Made by a program: the position numbers and the translations under genes | Assembly: GCF_030546645.1 (NCBI RefSeq) | Contig: NZ_JAUOTO010000003.1 | Span: 340,956 to 404,955, forward strand | Origin: Flavitalea plasmicola | Lineage (GTDB): Bacteria > Bacteroidota > Bacteroidia > Chitinophagales > Chitinophagaceae | DNA: 64,000 bases | Direction of reading: 5' to 3' | Notes under the pieces: generated by a model | Told to the model about the DNA's origin: nothing | The model's input: only the letters and a program-made list of their open reading frames with translations | Databases searched by the model: none | Shown: positions 1 through 8,971 of the stretch, piece by piece | Layout of the letters: every line of letters begins with the position of its first letter | Numbering within the stretch: position 1 is the first letter of the stretch

Positions 1-873
1 GCTCCCCGCCTCGTCATATCCCAGTGACAGCGTCAGATCCGGTACGGCCAGCGCTTTCTGGTAATTGTAATTCAGCCGGTTGATATTGGTGTTGGCGCGT
101 GCCATCTGAAGGTCTGTACGATTGTGATAGGCGGAGTCCACGAGGGTACTCAAGGGGTATTGACCCGGGTCCAGCTTATCCAGGAGGCTGGAATCTGTGA
201 CGGGGTTGAGGTAAATACCAGGCTTTGCCTGAAGCACGAGCCGGAGCTCACTTTGCAGGTCATTTATCTGACCGATCAGGTCGCTGTACTCGCTCTGGAA
301 AGTGTATAGCTGGGCCCGGATCCGGATAACCTCCTTTTCGGAGATATAGCCTTTTCCGGCCTGCTCGTTAAAAGCATTCACTATCTGCTGCAGGGCCCTG
401 ATCTCTTCATTATAAATTCCAGCGGATTGCTCCAGGTAATAAATATGAAAGAAATCCGTCCTGAGCGTATATTTCAGGGTACGCATCAGGTCGAAGAACT
501 GGAATTCCGTCAGTTGCGCACCCGCCTGCGCCAGCTTCACCTGTTTGTTGCGTTTGCCGGCCAGCTGGATCAGCTGGGAGAGATTCACCGTCGTCTCGTC
601 ATTCGTGCCAGTCGGAAAGAACTTATTCAACGTGCCGGAATACAAACCGTGGCTGATGCTGAAGTTCGGGTTGGGCCATAGACGGGCCTGGATGATCATT
701 GCTTTGCTGGCATCGATGTTATACCGGCCCGCCAGCAGCTGAAAATTACTGTCCAGGAACATTTTTTCGGCTTCCGGCAAGGTCAGGCGGAGGGTATCCT
801 GCCGGGGCTGCGCCCGAAGTAAAATACTTGAAAAAATAATACATAAGACCAAAAAGATCCGATTCTTAAACAT
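1..873 (-). CDS. TolC-family outer membrane efflux protein (C-terminus beyond window)
   Basis: The reading frame stays open from the ATG at 873 to the window edge, giving 291 residues. A signal peptide of about 21 residues ends at LRAQ. It is followed by the TolC/CzcC N-terminal pattern (LTLPEAEKMFLDSNFQLLAG) and long amphipathic helices such as the stretch after YLEQSAG. The family forms the trimeric outer membrane and periplasmic channel of tripartite pumps (RND or ABC). Members run to about 410-450 residues, so roughly a third is missing. The efflux pump genes would lie before base 1. The two-component pair upstream on the same strand may control it. The substrate cannot be read from this part; a metal-efflux (CusC/CzcC-like) role is a guess. 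Confidence 0.9.
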   Translation of the reverse strand, partial: MFKNRIFLVLCIIFSSILLRAQPRQDTLRLTLPEAEKMFLDSNFQLLAGRYNIDASKAMIIQARLWPNPNFSISHGLYSGTLNKFFPTGTNDETTVNLSQLIQLAGKRNKQVKLAQAGAQLTEFQFFDLMRTLKYTLRTDFFHIYYLEQSAGIYNEEIRALQQIVNAFNEQAGKGYISEKEVIRIRAQLYTFQSEYSDLIGQINDLQSELRLVLQAKPGIYLNPVTDSSLLDKLDPGQYPLSTLVDSAYHNRTDLQMARANTNINRLNYNYQKALAVPDLTLSLGYDEAGS

Positions 874-899
874 AGGTTATGCTTAACGTTTTGAGGAGG

Positions 900-907
900 C
901 AAAACTA
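900..907 (-). promoter_or_regulatory. Bacteroidota -7 promoter box for the TolC-like gene
   Basis: TAGTTTTG on the minus strand matches the TAnnTTTG consensus and lies 26 nt before the ATG at 873. This suggests the efflux gene has its own promoter rather than depending only on read-through from the response regulator. Confidence 0.55.
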
Positions 908-1005
908 TTTGTTATTCTTGTTAATCAGGGGTTAACCATCCCGGAATAGGCGTCTGGGGCAGTTAAATTTAAAAAGAATATATATAATAATGTCCGGGAA
1001 GACAT

Positions 1006-1707
1006 TTAATCCTGCGGCGTATTGAATCGGAATCCCACACCATGGATCGTCTCCAGGTTTACGTCCGGATCGGCTTTGAAATATTTTCTGAGCTTGGTGA
1101 TGAATACATCCATGCTTCTGCCTAAAAAGTAATCGTCCTTGCCCCAGACATTCAGCAGGACCTCCTCTCTTTTTAAGATCCTGTTGGAATGTTCGCAGAG
1201 GAATTTCAGCAGGTCTGCTTCTTTTTGCGTGAGATTGAATATTTCCTTGTCGATGGTGAGCTTCAGGTCGGTGTAGGAGAATTGCAGGTTGCCGATGGTG
1301 AAGAAAACTGTTTTGTCGGAGTGCATTTTCCGGGTCCTCCGGATGAAAACTTCCATCCGCATCAACAGCTCCTGGATACTAAAGGGCTTGATAATGTAAT
1401 CGTCGGCGCCGCTGCGAAAACCTTTTATCTTGTCCTCTTCCATGGATTTGGCCGTGAGAAAAAGGATAGGTACCATATCGCTTTGCTGCCGGATCTTTTT
1501 GGCAACGGCAAAGCCGTCCTTATTGGGCATCATGACATCCAGCAGGCAGATGTTGAACTCATTCTTGTCGAATTTTTCGATGGCAGTTTGTCCATCAGGG
1601 CAGAGCACCACTTCATAACCCGCATCGACGAGATTATCCTTGATGACATATCCGAGCGAAAGATCGTCTTCGGCCAGGAGCACTTTTACTTTAGGGGTCT
1701 GTTGCAT
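1006..1707 (-). CDS. OmpR/PhoB-family response regulator
   Basis: 233 residues. The receiver domain (about 7-122) has the acidic pair D14/D15, phosphoacceptor D57 (LLDVMMPNKDG), T85 and K107 (IIKPF). The winged-helix output domain (about 135-230) ends in the usual GVGFRF motif. It starts 6 nt after the stop of the histidine kinase on the same strand, so the two form an operon and a cognate pair. The next gene on the strand encodes a TolC-like efflux protein, a plausible target. The signal is not apparent from the sequence. Confidence 0.95.
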   Translation of the reverse strand: MQQTPKVKVLLAEDDLSLGYVIKDNLVDAGYEVVLCPDGQTAIEKFDKNEFNICLLDVMMPNKDGFAVAKKIRQQSDMVPILFLTAKSMEEDKIKGFRSGADDYIIKPFSIQELLMRMEVFIRRTRKMHSDKTVFFTIGNLQFSYTDLKLTIDKEIFNLTQKEADLLKFLCEHSNRILKREEVLLNVWGKDDYFLGRSMDVFITKLRKYFKADPDVNLETIHGVGFRFNTPQD

Positions 1708-1713
1708 AATTCT

Positions 1714-2985
1714 TTAATTGAGAGGAATAAATAATCTGAATTCCGTACCAATACCCGGCAGGCTATTGACCCGGATCTTGCCATTGTGCGCGTCGATGAT
1801 CCGTTTGACGAAGTTCAGTCCCAGTCCGAAACCTTTTACATTGTGAATATCACCTGTAGGTACGCGGTAAAATTTCTTAAAGATGCTTTTCAGGTATTTT
1901 TTTTCAATTCCGACGCCATTATCCTTTACGGAGATATAAAATTCGTCTTCCGCACTGCCCGTTTCCACCACGATACGGGGTTCGGGGGAGTATTTCAGGG
2001 CATTTTCCAGCAAATTGACGACCGCCAGCTCCAGGTGGGCCTTATCGGCATGGAGTACGCTGTTGCTTTCGTCTGTCTTCAGTTCGATCCTTGCTTTTTT
2101 CTCCTCTATCAGGGGTTGTACTTTGCTAAGGGCCTGCTCGATGAGCTGATGAGCGTCAATGTTCTCTTTTTGAAGAAGCAGGTTCTTCGATTCCGAGGAG
2201 GCCGCTTTCAACAGCTGCTCCACCTGGGTTTGCAGGTGCTCGGTTTGATTCTTGATGATCGCGGCATACCGTTCCAGCCGGTCGGGCTGCTGGAGGATAT
2301 TTTCCTGGGCCAAAACCCCCGAAGCTATTTTCATGACGGCCAGCGGCGTTTTGAACTCATGGGTGAAGTTATTGACGAAATCCTTTTGCACTTCGGCCAG
2401 GAATTTCTGCCGGTAGAAATAGAAGAGACTGACCGCCAGTCCAATAAGCGCAATAAACAATATGGCGCTGCTGACGATCCAGAAATCCATCTGTTCCAGG
2501 ATATATTCATGCCGGTGAGGGAAATAAAGCACGATATAGTCACCGTCGTTGGGCAGTACAGGCAGATCCTGCAACATCGCCTTGGAGGGGGGATACCTGG
2601 TGGCGGGGGTAGGCAGGAACTCCTCGTATACGAATTTCTTCTCTACATAGCTGTACGCACCCACCTTGCAATCGGTGAGAACGCCAAAAAGGGCAAACTC
2701 ATCCTGGAGATAAAAGGTCAGGGAATCCTTAGGGGGAATGGTGTCCGCCTTTATGATGAAGTAATTGTTACCCGGATTTTTTATCAGTTGCTGAAGACTG
2801 ATGCCGGGGGCGTCATTCATCTGCAGGTCCTCGAATAAACCGCGCACGCTCTTCACCACGTTGATGTGGAATTGGCGCTGTTCGTAGGAATAGACCATAT
2901 TGAGCCAATAAAGCTGGACCGTTATGATGATCGCGGCCAGCAATGTGGCAGATAGGACGATCCATTTTAAGGTAGAGGAACGCAT
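1714..2985 (-). CDS. Membrane sensor histidine kinase
   Basis: 423 residues. Transmembrane helices at about 8-28 and 168-190 enclose a periplasmic sensor of about 140 residues with no recognisable domain. The cytoplasmic part starts right after TM2, with no HAMP domain visible, and has the H box (FTHEFKTPLAV, H209), N box (NLLENALKYSP), G1 (DNGVGI), F box (FKKFYR) and G2 (GFGLGL). It autophosphorylates on H209 and passes phosphate to D57 of the regulator encoded 6 nt downstream. The start at 2985 puts the first charged residues and TM1 in the usual place. Confidence 0.95.
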   Translation of the reverse strand: MRSSTLKWIVLSATLLAAIIITVQLYWLNMVYSYEQRQFHINVVKSVRGLFEDLQMNDAPGISLQQLIKNPGNNYFIIKADTIPPKDSLTFYLQDEFALFGVLTDCKVGAYSYVEKKFVYEEFLPTPATRYPPSKAMLQDLPVLPNDGDYIVLYFPHRHEYILEQMDFWIVSSAILFIALIGLAVSLFYFYRQKFLAEVQKDFVNNFTHEFKTPLAVMKIASGVLAQENILQQPDRLERYAAIIKNQTEHLQTQVEQLLKAASSESKNLLLQKENIDAHQLIEQALSKVQPLIEEKKARIELKTDESNSVLHADKAHLELAVVNLLENALKYSPEPRIVVETGSAEDEFYISVKDNGVGIEKKYLKSIFKKFYRVPTGDIHNVKGFGLGLNFVKRIIDAHNGKIRVNSLPGIGTEFRLFIPLN

Positions 2986-3213
2986 GGATGCAAAATTGCT
3001 ATGGTTTATCTTTACTAATTTAGGAAAATGGTTAAGTACTAGTTAACAATGCCCAAAATATTTGCATCTTTTTAATATACAATTGATTGTTAATAACCGG
3101 TTAATGAGTAAAAATACGATTTAATTCCCGCGGATTTTTTTGGTGGCCGTGCAGCGTTTAAATAAATTCACATTGTATACGTTGAATTAGACATTAAAAA
3201 CTCGCTAATTATT

Positions 3214-3504
3214 ATGAAAAAGCTCTTATTGATTGCCAGCCTGCTCATGACCTTAACCGGCATGACCTTTGCACAGACCACTCCCAGGAAAGCCAAAGCG
3301 ACCAAGCCTGCCGCTGCCGCAACGACGTCCACTACAGCCAAGCCTGCCGCCGGACCGACTAAGAAAGACGGTACTGCTGACATGCGTTATAAGGCCAATA
3401 AGGATGCGGCAAAGACAGCGCCTGCCACCACGCACTTGAAGAAGGATGGTACGCCTGACAAGCGGTTTAAGGAGAATAAGGCTCCCGCCGCCAAGAAGTC
3501 TTAA
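3214..3504 (+). CDS. Small secreted basic protein with two KKDGTxDxRxKxNK repeats
   Basis: 96 residues. A clean Sec signal peptide ends near TFAQ (about residue 21). The rest is rich in Lys, Ala, Thr and Pro and holds two copies of one motif, KKDGTADMRYKANK and KKDGTPDKRFKENK, about 25 residues apart. There is no enzyme fold and no cysteine. I know of no described function. The repeat suggests a low-complexity, positively charged periplasmic protein that binds a polyanion or the cell wall, but that is a guess. A second small secreted protein follows 31 nt downstream and shares its terminator. Confidence 0.8.
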   Translation: MKKLLLIASLLMTLTGMTFAQTTPRKAKATKPAAAATTSTTAKPAAGPTKKDGTADMRYKANKDAAKTAPATTHLKKDGTPDKRFKENKAPAAKKS

Positions 3505-3535
3505 TTAACCGCTTTAACCCAAAAATGAAAAACAT

Positions 3536-3676
3536 ATGATCAAAAAAATCCTTTTGTCTGTATTGGTGCTGGTTACGATGACAGGAGCGGCCATGGCCCA
3601 GACGCATAAGCCGGCCCATCACAAACACCACCATAAGGTGGTCAAACATCATCACAAGATGACGCACCACAAGTAG
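3536..3676 (+). CDS. Tiny secreted His/Lys-rich protein
   Basis: 46 residues from ATG 3536 to TAG 3674-3676. A signal peptide (MIKKILLSVLVLV... ending at AMAQ, residue 22) is followed by a mature part of about 24 residues that is almost entirely His and Lys, with runs such as HHKHHHK and KHHHK. The composition suggests transition-metal or polyanion binding in the periplasm (inference). It lies between the repeat protein and a strong terminator, so the two small genes are probably co-transcribed. An ATG at 3525 gives only a 4-residue peptide and was not used. Confidence 0.7.
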   Translation: MIKKILLSVLVLVTMTGAAMAQTHKPAHHKHHHKVVKHHHKMTHHK

Positions 3677-3680
3677 TAAT

Positions 3681-3713
3681 AAAAAAGGCCGGTCGAAATG
3701 ACCGGCCTTTTTT
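3681..3713. terminator. Bidirectional intrinsic terminator
   Basis: A 14-bp stem (AAAAAAGGCCGGTC paired with GACCGGCCTTTTTT) with a 5-nt loop. The A and T tracts make it work in both directions, serving the small secreted genes on the plus strand and the incoming secDF on the minus strand. Confidence 0.9.
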
Positions 3714-3732
3714 ATATGTTTAATCCAAGCTC

Positions 3733-6700
3733 TTAAGACCTGGTCGTAGTGGCCGGTGCCGCCTTCGCTTTCTCTGCGGGCTCCTGCCCGGCGGCGCCCA
3801 GGGGCTTGCCTTTGGCAAAATCCACCAGGAAGGGTGCCGCTACGAAGATGGACGAGTACGTACCCGTGATCACCCCGATGAGCATGGCGAATGCGAACCC
3901 ACGGGTCACTTCACCACCCACCAGGAACAGGATCAGGATGGTGAGAAACACGGTCAGCGAGGTCATGATCGTACGGCTAAGTGTATCGTTGATAGCTTTA
4001 TTGATGATCGTGGCATTGCTCGCGCCCTTCATGAGGCGGCTGTCCTCCCGGATACGGTCGAATACGATCACGGTGTCATTCATCGAGAAGCCTACCACCG
4101 TGAGGACGGCCGCAATGAAATGCTGGTCCATCTCCAGGGGGAAGGGAACAACTTCATGAAGGAAAGAGAATACCGCCAGCGTGACGAATACGTCATGCAG
4201 CAGGGCGATGATCGTACCCAATGAATAGCGCCAGTCGCGGAAGCGGATAAAGATATACAGGAAGATGATGATGATGGCGAATATGACGGCCTTGACCGCG
4301 CCGGACTTCAGGTCATCGGAAATAGTAGGCAGAACGGTTTTGTTACTTTGTACATACTTGTTGGTTGCAAACTCCGAAGCCGTTACGCCCGGCAGGAGCG
4401 GTTTGAGACCCACATACATTTGGCCCAACACCGCTGAATCGATGGTATTACCCGTCTCCTGGATCCTGTAGTCAGTAGTGATCTCCAGTTGCTCGTTGCT
4501 GCCATAGGTCTTGATCTCCAGGGATGCGTCAGGCATTGCTTTTTTCAAGGCATCACGGGCTGCGACAGCCTCGACGGGTTTATGGAAATTGATCACATAG
4601 CTGCGGCCTCCTCTGAATTCGACCCCTTCCTTAAAACCATGGAAGAAGGAGCTGACTCCCAGTATGAGCACTACGACAGAGATGAAATACGCCACTTTCC
4701 TGTATTCGATGAATTTGAAAGAGGCATGCTTGAAGATGCGGCGGGAGAGCGGTGTAAAATATTTAAAATGGCGGTTCTTATTCGTATAGAAGTCCGTGAT
4801 CAGCCTGGACACCAGGATGCCGCAGAACAGCGAAAGCAGGATACCCAGGATCTGGGTGGTGGCAAAGCCCAGCACTGGGCCCAATCCGAAATAGAAAAGG
4901 ATAAGGGCCGTTAGCAGGGTAGTGACGTGGGCATCCAGCACGGGCGCCAGAGACCGTTTATATCCATCGCTTACCGCCAGCTGGTAGCTCTTGCCCCGGG
5001 TCAGCTCTTCCTTGATACGCTCGAATATAATAACGTTGGTGTCCACTGCCATACCGATGGTCAGCACCAGACCGGCGATACCGGGTGCGGTCAGGGTGGC
5101 ATGCAGGGAGCTCAATACCCCGATGGTAAACAGCAGGTTCAATACCAGTGCAATATTTGCAACCCATCCCGCCGTGTTGTAATAGACAAGCATGAGGATA
5201 AAGATCACCACAAAAGAGATCGTAAAGGCCATGGTACCGCCGTGGACGGCTTCCTTACCCAAGGTAGGGCCTACCACATATTCCTGTACGATCTTTGCCG
5301 GGGCATCCAACTTACCGGTTTTAATGATATTTGCAAGGTCCTGCGCGTCTTCGATGGTATGCGTGGAGCCGCCGCTGCGTCCCATGGTGATCCTGGACTG
5401 GCCGCCTGTGATAGGCTCGTTGACAAACGGGGCGGAATACACGATGTCGTCCAATACAATGGCGATGGGCTTGCCTGTATTCTTAGTGGTCATATCGGCC
5501 CAGGCCTTGGCACCTTGCTTGTTCATGCTCATCTCTACGAGCACTTCGCTGGTCATCTGGTCAAAATCCTGGGTCGCATCCTCGATGGCTGCGCCTTCGA
5601 TACGGGCTTTATCCGTACCAGGAAGCGTCTTGATGGCGTATAAATCCAGTACTGGGATCGGCTTGCCATTGTCGTCCAATCCCTGTTTGCCCCAAAGGAA
5701 TTTCAGGTCCTGGGGGAAGTTGTTGCGAACCACGGGATTGTTGAGCCAGCTGTTGACCGTACCCGTATCTTTCAGCAATACCTGGGCCAGGTAGGCGGCA
5801 TAACGCGGCTGTCCGGTCTTGGGGTCCTGCTGGGGCTGTATGAAATGGATCACCCGTTGGTTCAGCAGCGGATGTGCATTCGGGTCATTGGCGGCCAGTG
5901 AATCATTTTTTGATTTCGCCGTGGAATCCTTTCCCGCAACAGCGGTATCGGCCTTCACGCCAGTGAGATAATTTTCCAAAGCTTTATCGGCGCTGACAAC
6001 AGAAGTTTCCAGCTCACCCAGGTTGTATACTTCCCAGAATTGCAGATTGGCGGTCGACTGCAGATAATTGCGCACCCTTTCCGGATCAGTGGCGCCTGCC
6101 AGCTCGACGGAGATGATACCCCTGTTCTCATCCAGGCTGATGCTGGGCTGAGCAACGCCGAACTTATCGATACGGGTCTGCAATACCTTGTAGGTTTGTT
6201 TCATGGCGGCGCTGGCCATGCCATGCAGATAGGTGATCACGTCATCGTCCGCTGCTTCGAATTTGAGTTTATTGCGATTGGCATTGGCGAACAGCGGAGC
6301 CAGCTTGCCATTGGGATTTAACTCCTTATAAGATTGTGCAAACAGATCGATAAGGTTGCTGGAGCTGGACACCTTCCTCTTATTGGCAAGGTCAAGCGCT
6401 TTCAGCAGCTGCGGGTCACGGGAGTTATTGGCCAGGCCCTTGATCAGTCCATCCAATGCAACGTCCAGGGTCACGCTGATACCGCCCTGCAGATCGAGGC
6501 CCAGCAGGAGCTCGCTCTCTTTGGACTTCTGATAGGTCGTGCCCCACCAGGTGATCTTTGTCTCTCTTGTGCTGTCCAGTAATTGTTTCTTACGCAGGTT
6601 GAATGCCTCATCAATGGTGTCCTGGTAGAGGGCCTGTGCCTCTTTGTTACCGGGATATTTTGTGGCGGCCGAAGGATAAAGGCTGTTTATTTGCCTTTTG

Positions 6701-6810
6701 GCCTTGGCTTCCATGGCCGATTCATGGCTGTTGACAAACCACGTAAAAGAAAGTTGGTACAGTGAAATGACAATAAGTAAAGCGGCGAATAATCCCACCA
6801 GTGCTCTCAT
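3733..6810 (-). CDS. secDF: Protein translocase subunit SecDF (fused SecD and SecF)
   Basis: 1025 residues from ATG 6810. The SecD half has TM1 (about 2-25), the DLQGG motif (106-110), a large periplasmic domain and a TM bundle. The SecF half begins near residue 695 and has the FRGG motif near 730. SecDF uses the proton gradient to pull proteins out of the SecYEG channel on the periplasmic side. Fused SecDF is normal in Bacteroidota. The frame extends up to 6882, but the family N-terminus (YQLSFTWFV close to the start) and a TATATTTG promoter at 6840-6847 inside the extension both favour 6810. The C-terminus has an Ala/Lys/Pro tail. Confidence 0.96.
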   Translation of the reverse strand: MRALVGLFAALLIVISLYQLSFTWFVNSHESAMEAKAKRQINSLYPSAATKYPGNKEAQALYQDTIDEAFNLRKKQLLDSTRETKITWWGTTYQKSKESELLLGLDLQGGISVTLDVALDGLIKGLANNSRDPQLLKALDLANKRKVSSSSNLIDLFAQSYKELNPNGKLAPLFANANRNKLKFEAADDDVITYLHGMASAAMKQTYKVLQTRIDKFGVAQPSISLDENRGIISVELAGATDPERVRNYLQSTANLQFWEVYNLGELETSVVSADKALENYLTGVKADTAVAGKDSTAKSKNDSLAANDPNAHPLLNQRVIHFIQPQQDPKTGQPRYAAYLAQVLLKDTGTVNSWLNNPVVRNNFPQDLKFLWGKQGLDDNGKPIPVLDLYAIKTLPGTDKARIEGAAIEDATQDFDQMTSEVLVEMSMNKQGAKAWADMTTKNTGKPIAIVLDDIVYSAPFVNEPITGGQSRITMGRSGGSTHTIEDAQDLANIIKTGKLDAPAKIVQEYVVGPTLGKEAVHGGTMAFTISFVVIFILMLVYYNTAGWVANIALVLNLLFTIGVLSSLHATLTAPGIAGLVLTIGMAVDTNVIIFERIKEELTRGKSYQLAVSDGYKRSLAPVLDAHVTTLLTALILFYFGLGPVLGFATTQILGILLSLFCGILVSRLITDFYTNKNRHFKYFTPLSRRIFKHASFKFIEYRKVAYFISVVVLILGVSSFFHGFKEGVEFRGGRSYVINFHKPVEAVAARDALKKAMPDASLEIKTYGSNEQLEITTDYRIQETGNTIDSAVLGQMYVGLKPLLPGVTASEFATNKYVQSNKTVLPTISDDLKSGAVKAVIFAIIIIFLYIFIRFRDWRYSLGTIIALLHDVFVTLAVFSFLHEVVPFPLEMDQHFIAAVLTVVGFSMNDTVIVFDRIREDSRLMKGASNATIINKAINDTLSRTIMTSLTVFLTILILFLVGGEVTRGFAFAMLIGVITGTYSSIFVAAPFLVDFAKGKPLGAAGQEPAEKAKAAPATTTRS

Positions 6811-6839
6811 TGGAAGTTTCGTTTGTTTTTTAAGAACCG

Positions 6840-6847
6840 CAAATATA
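6840..6847 (-). promoter_or_regulatory. -7 promoter box for secDF
   Basis: TATATTTG (minus strand) is a perfect TAnnTTTG match 29 nt before the chosen secDF ATG. It lies within the longer open frame, so it also decides the start codon. Confidence 0.6.
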
Positions 6848-7002
6848 AGTTTTAGGAATTGAATACCATCAGCTATTTTCAATTATTCCGGGCGGCTTCA
6901 ACCCCCGCGGGATACGGGCCAGATAAGGGGTTTCCTACCCCCCCGGGGTAGAAAAGAGCCGGATTGGAAAGCAGCCTGTCGCTGCAGCCGGCCCGGGCGG
7001 AA

Positions 7003-7019
7003 TACTAATCGTATTAGTA
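7003..7019. promoter_or_regulatory. Perfect inverted repeat upstream of the aminotransferase gene
   Basis: TACTAAT-CGT-ATTAGTA, with 7-bp perfect arms, lies about 85 nt upstream of the aminotransferase promoter box. It looks like a dimeric repressor or activator site. The 325-nt region between secDF and the aminotransferase (6811-7135) also holds a GC hairpin at 6935-6951 (CTACCCC/GGGGTAG) and the two divergent promoter boxes, and nothing that codes. Confidence 0.35.
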
Positions 7020-7103
7020 GAATCGCAAAAACACACCTGTTATTGGCACAAATAATACAAATTATTTACCGGGTAAACCCCCGCTTTCAATTGCGCAATG
7101 TTT

Positions 7104-7111
7104 TACCTTTG
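7104..7111 (+). promoter_or_regulatory. -7 promoter box for the aminotransferase gene
   Basis: TACCTTTG is a perfect TAnnTTTG match 24 nt before the ATG at 7136. It argues against a longer frame that starts at 7043. Confidence 0.6.
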
Positions 7112-7135
7112 CGGCGCTCAATTAATATACTAATT

Positions 7136-8326
7136 ATGCAATTATCATCAATTCTCTCCCGGTTCAGCGAGCCGGAAACCCTGAAAATGGCCAAGCTCGG
7201 CCGCGAATTAAGAGCGAAAGGCATCGACGTTATTGACCTGAGTCTCGGAGAACCCGATTTCGACACCCCTAAGCATATAAAGGACGCCGCGAAGAAAGCC
7301 ATCGATGATAACTGGAGCCACTATACTCCTGTATCCGGCTATCCCGATCTGCGCGAAGCCGTGTGCACCAAGTTCAAGAGGGATAATAACCTGGATTACA
7401 AGCCGGAGAATATCGTTGTATCCACAGGCGCCAAGCAAAGCCTGGCTAATGTGATCCTTGCCCTGGTGGACGAAGGGGAGGAAGTGATCATCCCCACGCC
7501 CTATTGGGTGACCTATTCCGAGCTGGTGAAGATCGCCCGTGGAAAGGTGGTAGAAGTACATTGCACCCTGGACAGCGGCTTCAAGATCACGCCTGCCCAG
7601 CTGGAAGCCGCTATTACTCCCAAGACAAAGGCCTTTCTCTTCTCGTCACCCTGTAACCCGTCGGGCGCCGTTTACAGCAAGGCAGAGCTGGAAGCCCTGG
7701 CTGCCGTCTTCCGCAAACATCCTGATATTTTCATCCTCTCCGATGAAATATATGAATATATCAATTTCACCGGAAAACATGAGAGCATCGCCCAGTTCAG
7801 CGATCTGAAGGACCGCATCATCATCATCAATGGCCTGAGCAAAGGCTTTGCGATGACGGGCTGGCGGCTGGGTTATATTGCCGCAAACACCGAAGTGGCT
7901 AAAGCATGTGAGAAACTGCAGGGACAGTTCACCAGCGGCACAAATTCCATTGCACAAAAATCCGCCGTAGTGGCGTTGACTGCCGATCTGGCGCCTTCCA
8001 TGGATATGGTGAAGGAATTTACGGATCGTCGGAAAAAGACCCTGGAGCTGGTGAAAGCCATCCCGGGACTGAAATGCTTCGAACCTGAAGGCGCTTTCTA
8101 TATTTTCCCTGATGTATCCGCCTACTACGGCAAATCCGATGGGACGACTACCATCAGTAATTCCGGAGATTTCAGCATGTACCTGCTGAACAATGCGCAT
8201 GTGTCCTCAGTCATGGGAGATGCTTTCGGAGAGCCGGCCTGTGTCCGTTTCTCCTTTGCGAACAGCATGGGGAATATTGAAAAGGCCTGGGGCAGGATCA
8301 AGGACGCGCTCAGCAAGCTTAAATAA
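7136..8326 (+). CDS. PLP-dependent aspartate/aromatic aminotransferase (class I, subgroup I-gamma type)
   Basis: 396 residues, the usual length. It has the substrate-domain start (LSLGEPDFDTP), the central PN-type block (FSSPCNPSGA) and the PLP Schiff-base lysine K236 in SKGFAMTGWRLGY. It probably converts aspartate and 2-oxoglutarate to oxaloacetate and glutamate in the cytoplasm. Start 7136 (MQLSS...) fits homologue N-termini and lies downstream of its promoter box; the upstream extension is rich in Arg and Ile and does not look like protein. It converges with coaE with a 5-nt gap. Prephenate or tyrosine activity cannot be excluded from sequence alone. Confidence 0.93.
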   Translation: MQLSSILSRFSEPETLKMAKLGRELRAKGIDVIDLSLGEPDFDTPKHIKDAAKKAIDDNWSHYTPVSGYPDLREAVCTKFKRDNNLDYKPENIVVSTGAKQSLANVILALVDEGEEVIIPTPYWVTYSELVKIARGKVVEVHCTLDSGFKITPAQLEAAITPKTKAFLFSSPCNPSGAVYSKAELEALAAVFRKHPDIFILSDEIYEYINFTGKHESIAQFSDLKDRIIIINGLSKGFAMTGWRLGYIAANTEVAKACEKLQGQFTSGTNSIAQKSAVVALTADLAPSMDMVKEFTDRRKKTLELVKAIPGLKCFEPEGAFYIFPDVSAYYGKSDGTTTISNSGDFSMYLLNNAHVSSVMGDAFGEPACVRFSFANSMGNIEKAWGRIKDALSKLK

Positions 8327-8331
8327 GATCA

Positions 8332-8934
8332 TCATACGGCTGCTGCGGACAGACGCAGCAACTTTTCGTGAAGGGACAGCACCTGGGGGATTACCGGGTG
8401 CTGTTCGTCATTATAGATGACAGCATCGCACAGTTTCATCTTTATATCCTCGTCTATCTGGCTGCGCATGCGCTGGAGGATCTCTTCCCTGCTTAATTGG
8501 TCCCGTTGGAGCACACGATGGATCCGCAGGGTTTGAGGCGCGAAAACCCCAATGACGAAGTCCATGTATCGCAGGGAATCGCTCTCGAAGATCAGGGCCG
8601 CTTCCCGGATGGCGTAAGGTGCACGGCCTTTTTGCTGCTCCAACCATTTTTCTCCTGCGGCGATAGTAGCAGGGTGAACGAGGGAGTTCAGCAGCGCCAG
8701 CTTTTCTTTGTCGGCAAACACCTGCGCTGCCAGGTAGGGCCGGTTCAGCTGACCACCGGCATAAGTCTCCTCCCCGAAATGACGGATGAGCTGCCGTCGC
8801 AGCTCCGGGTCCTCCGCCATGACCCTTTTGGCTTCCCGGTCGGCATAGGCCACAGGAATGCCCAGCACCTCGAAGATGCCGGCCACCGTGCTTTTGCCGG
8901 ACCCCATACCGCCGGTTAATCCTACGCTGAACAT
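8332..8934 (-). CDS. coaE: Dephospho-CoA kinase
   Basis: 200 residues. The P-loop is G8-T16 (GGMGSGKST). The CoA-binding lid region and the family motif around VLQRDQLSREEILQRMRSQ follow. It phosphorylates the 3'-OH of dephospho-CoA with ATP, the last step of CoA synthesis. It lies downstream of yajC on the same strand, separated by a hairpin, so it may be partly uncoupled from yajC transcription. Confidence 0.95.
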   Translation of the reverse strand: MFSVGLTGGMGSGKSTVAGIFEVLGIPVAYADREAKRVMAEDPELRRQLIRHFGEETYAGGQLNRPYLAAQVFADKEKLALLNSLVHPATIAAGEKWLEQQKGRAPYAIREAALIFESDSLRYMDFVIGVFAPQTLRIHRVLQRDQLSREEILQRMRSQIDEDIKMKLCDAVIYNDEQHPVIPQVLSLHEKLLRLSAAAV

Positions 8935-8944
8935 ATTATAATCT

Positions 8945-8966
8945 AAAAGCCCCGCGATCGCGGGGC
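8945..8966 (-). terminator. Hairpin between yajC and coaE
   Basis: The 18-nt perfect palindrome at 8949-8966 (GCCCCGCGA/TCGCGGGGC) is followed on the minus strand by TTTTAG. It probably attenuates or ends yajC transcripts just before coaE. The short T tract makes it a weaker terminator than the others in the window. Confidence 0.6.
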
Positions 8967-8971
8967 CTGGT

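Noticed and set aside
1786-2838. Long open frame (350 codons) on the plus strand across the histidine kinase gene
   Set aside because: It is antisense to a gene with all kinase motifs. Its composition (rich in Phe, Gly and Gln) is that of a shadow frame, and similar shadows occur across most genes here.
6935-6951. GC hairpin as a terminator between secDF and the aminotransferase gene
   Set aside because: It lies between divergent genes, so neither transcript would end there, and it has no T tract.
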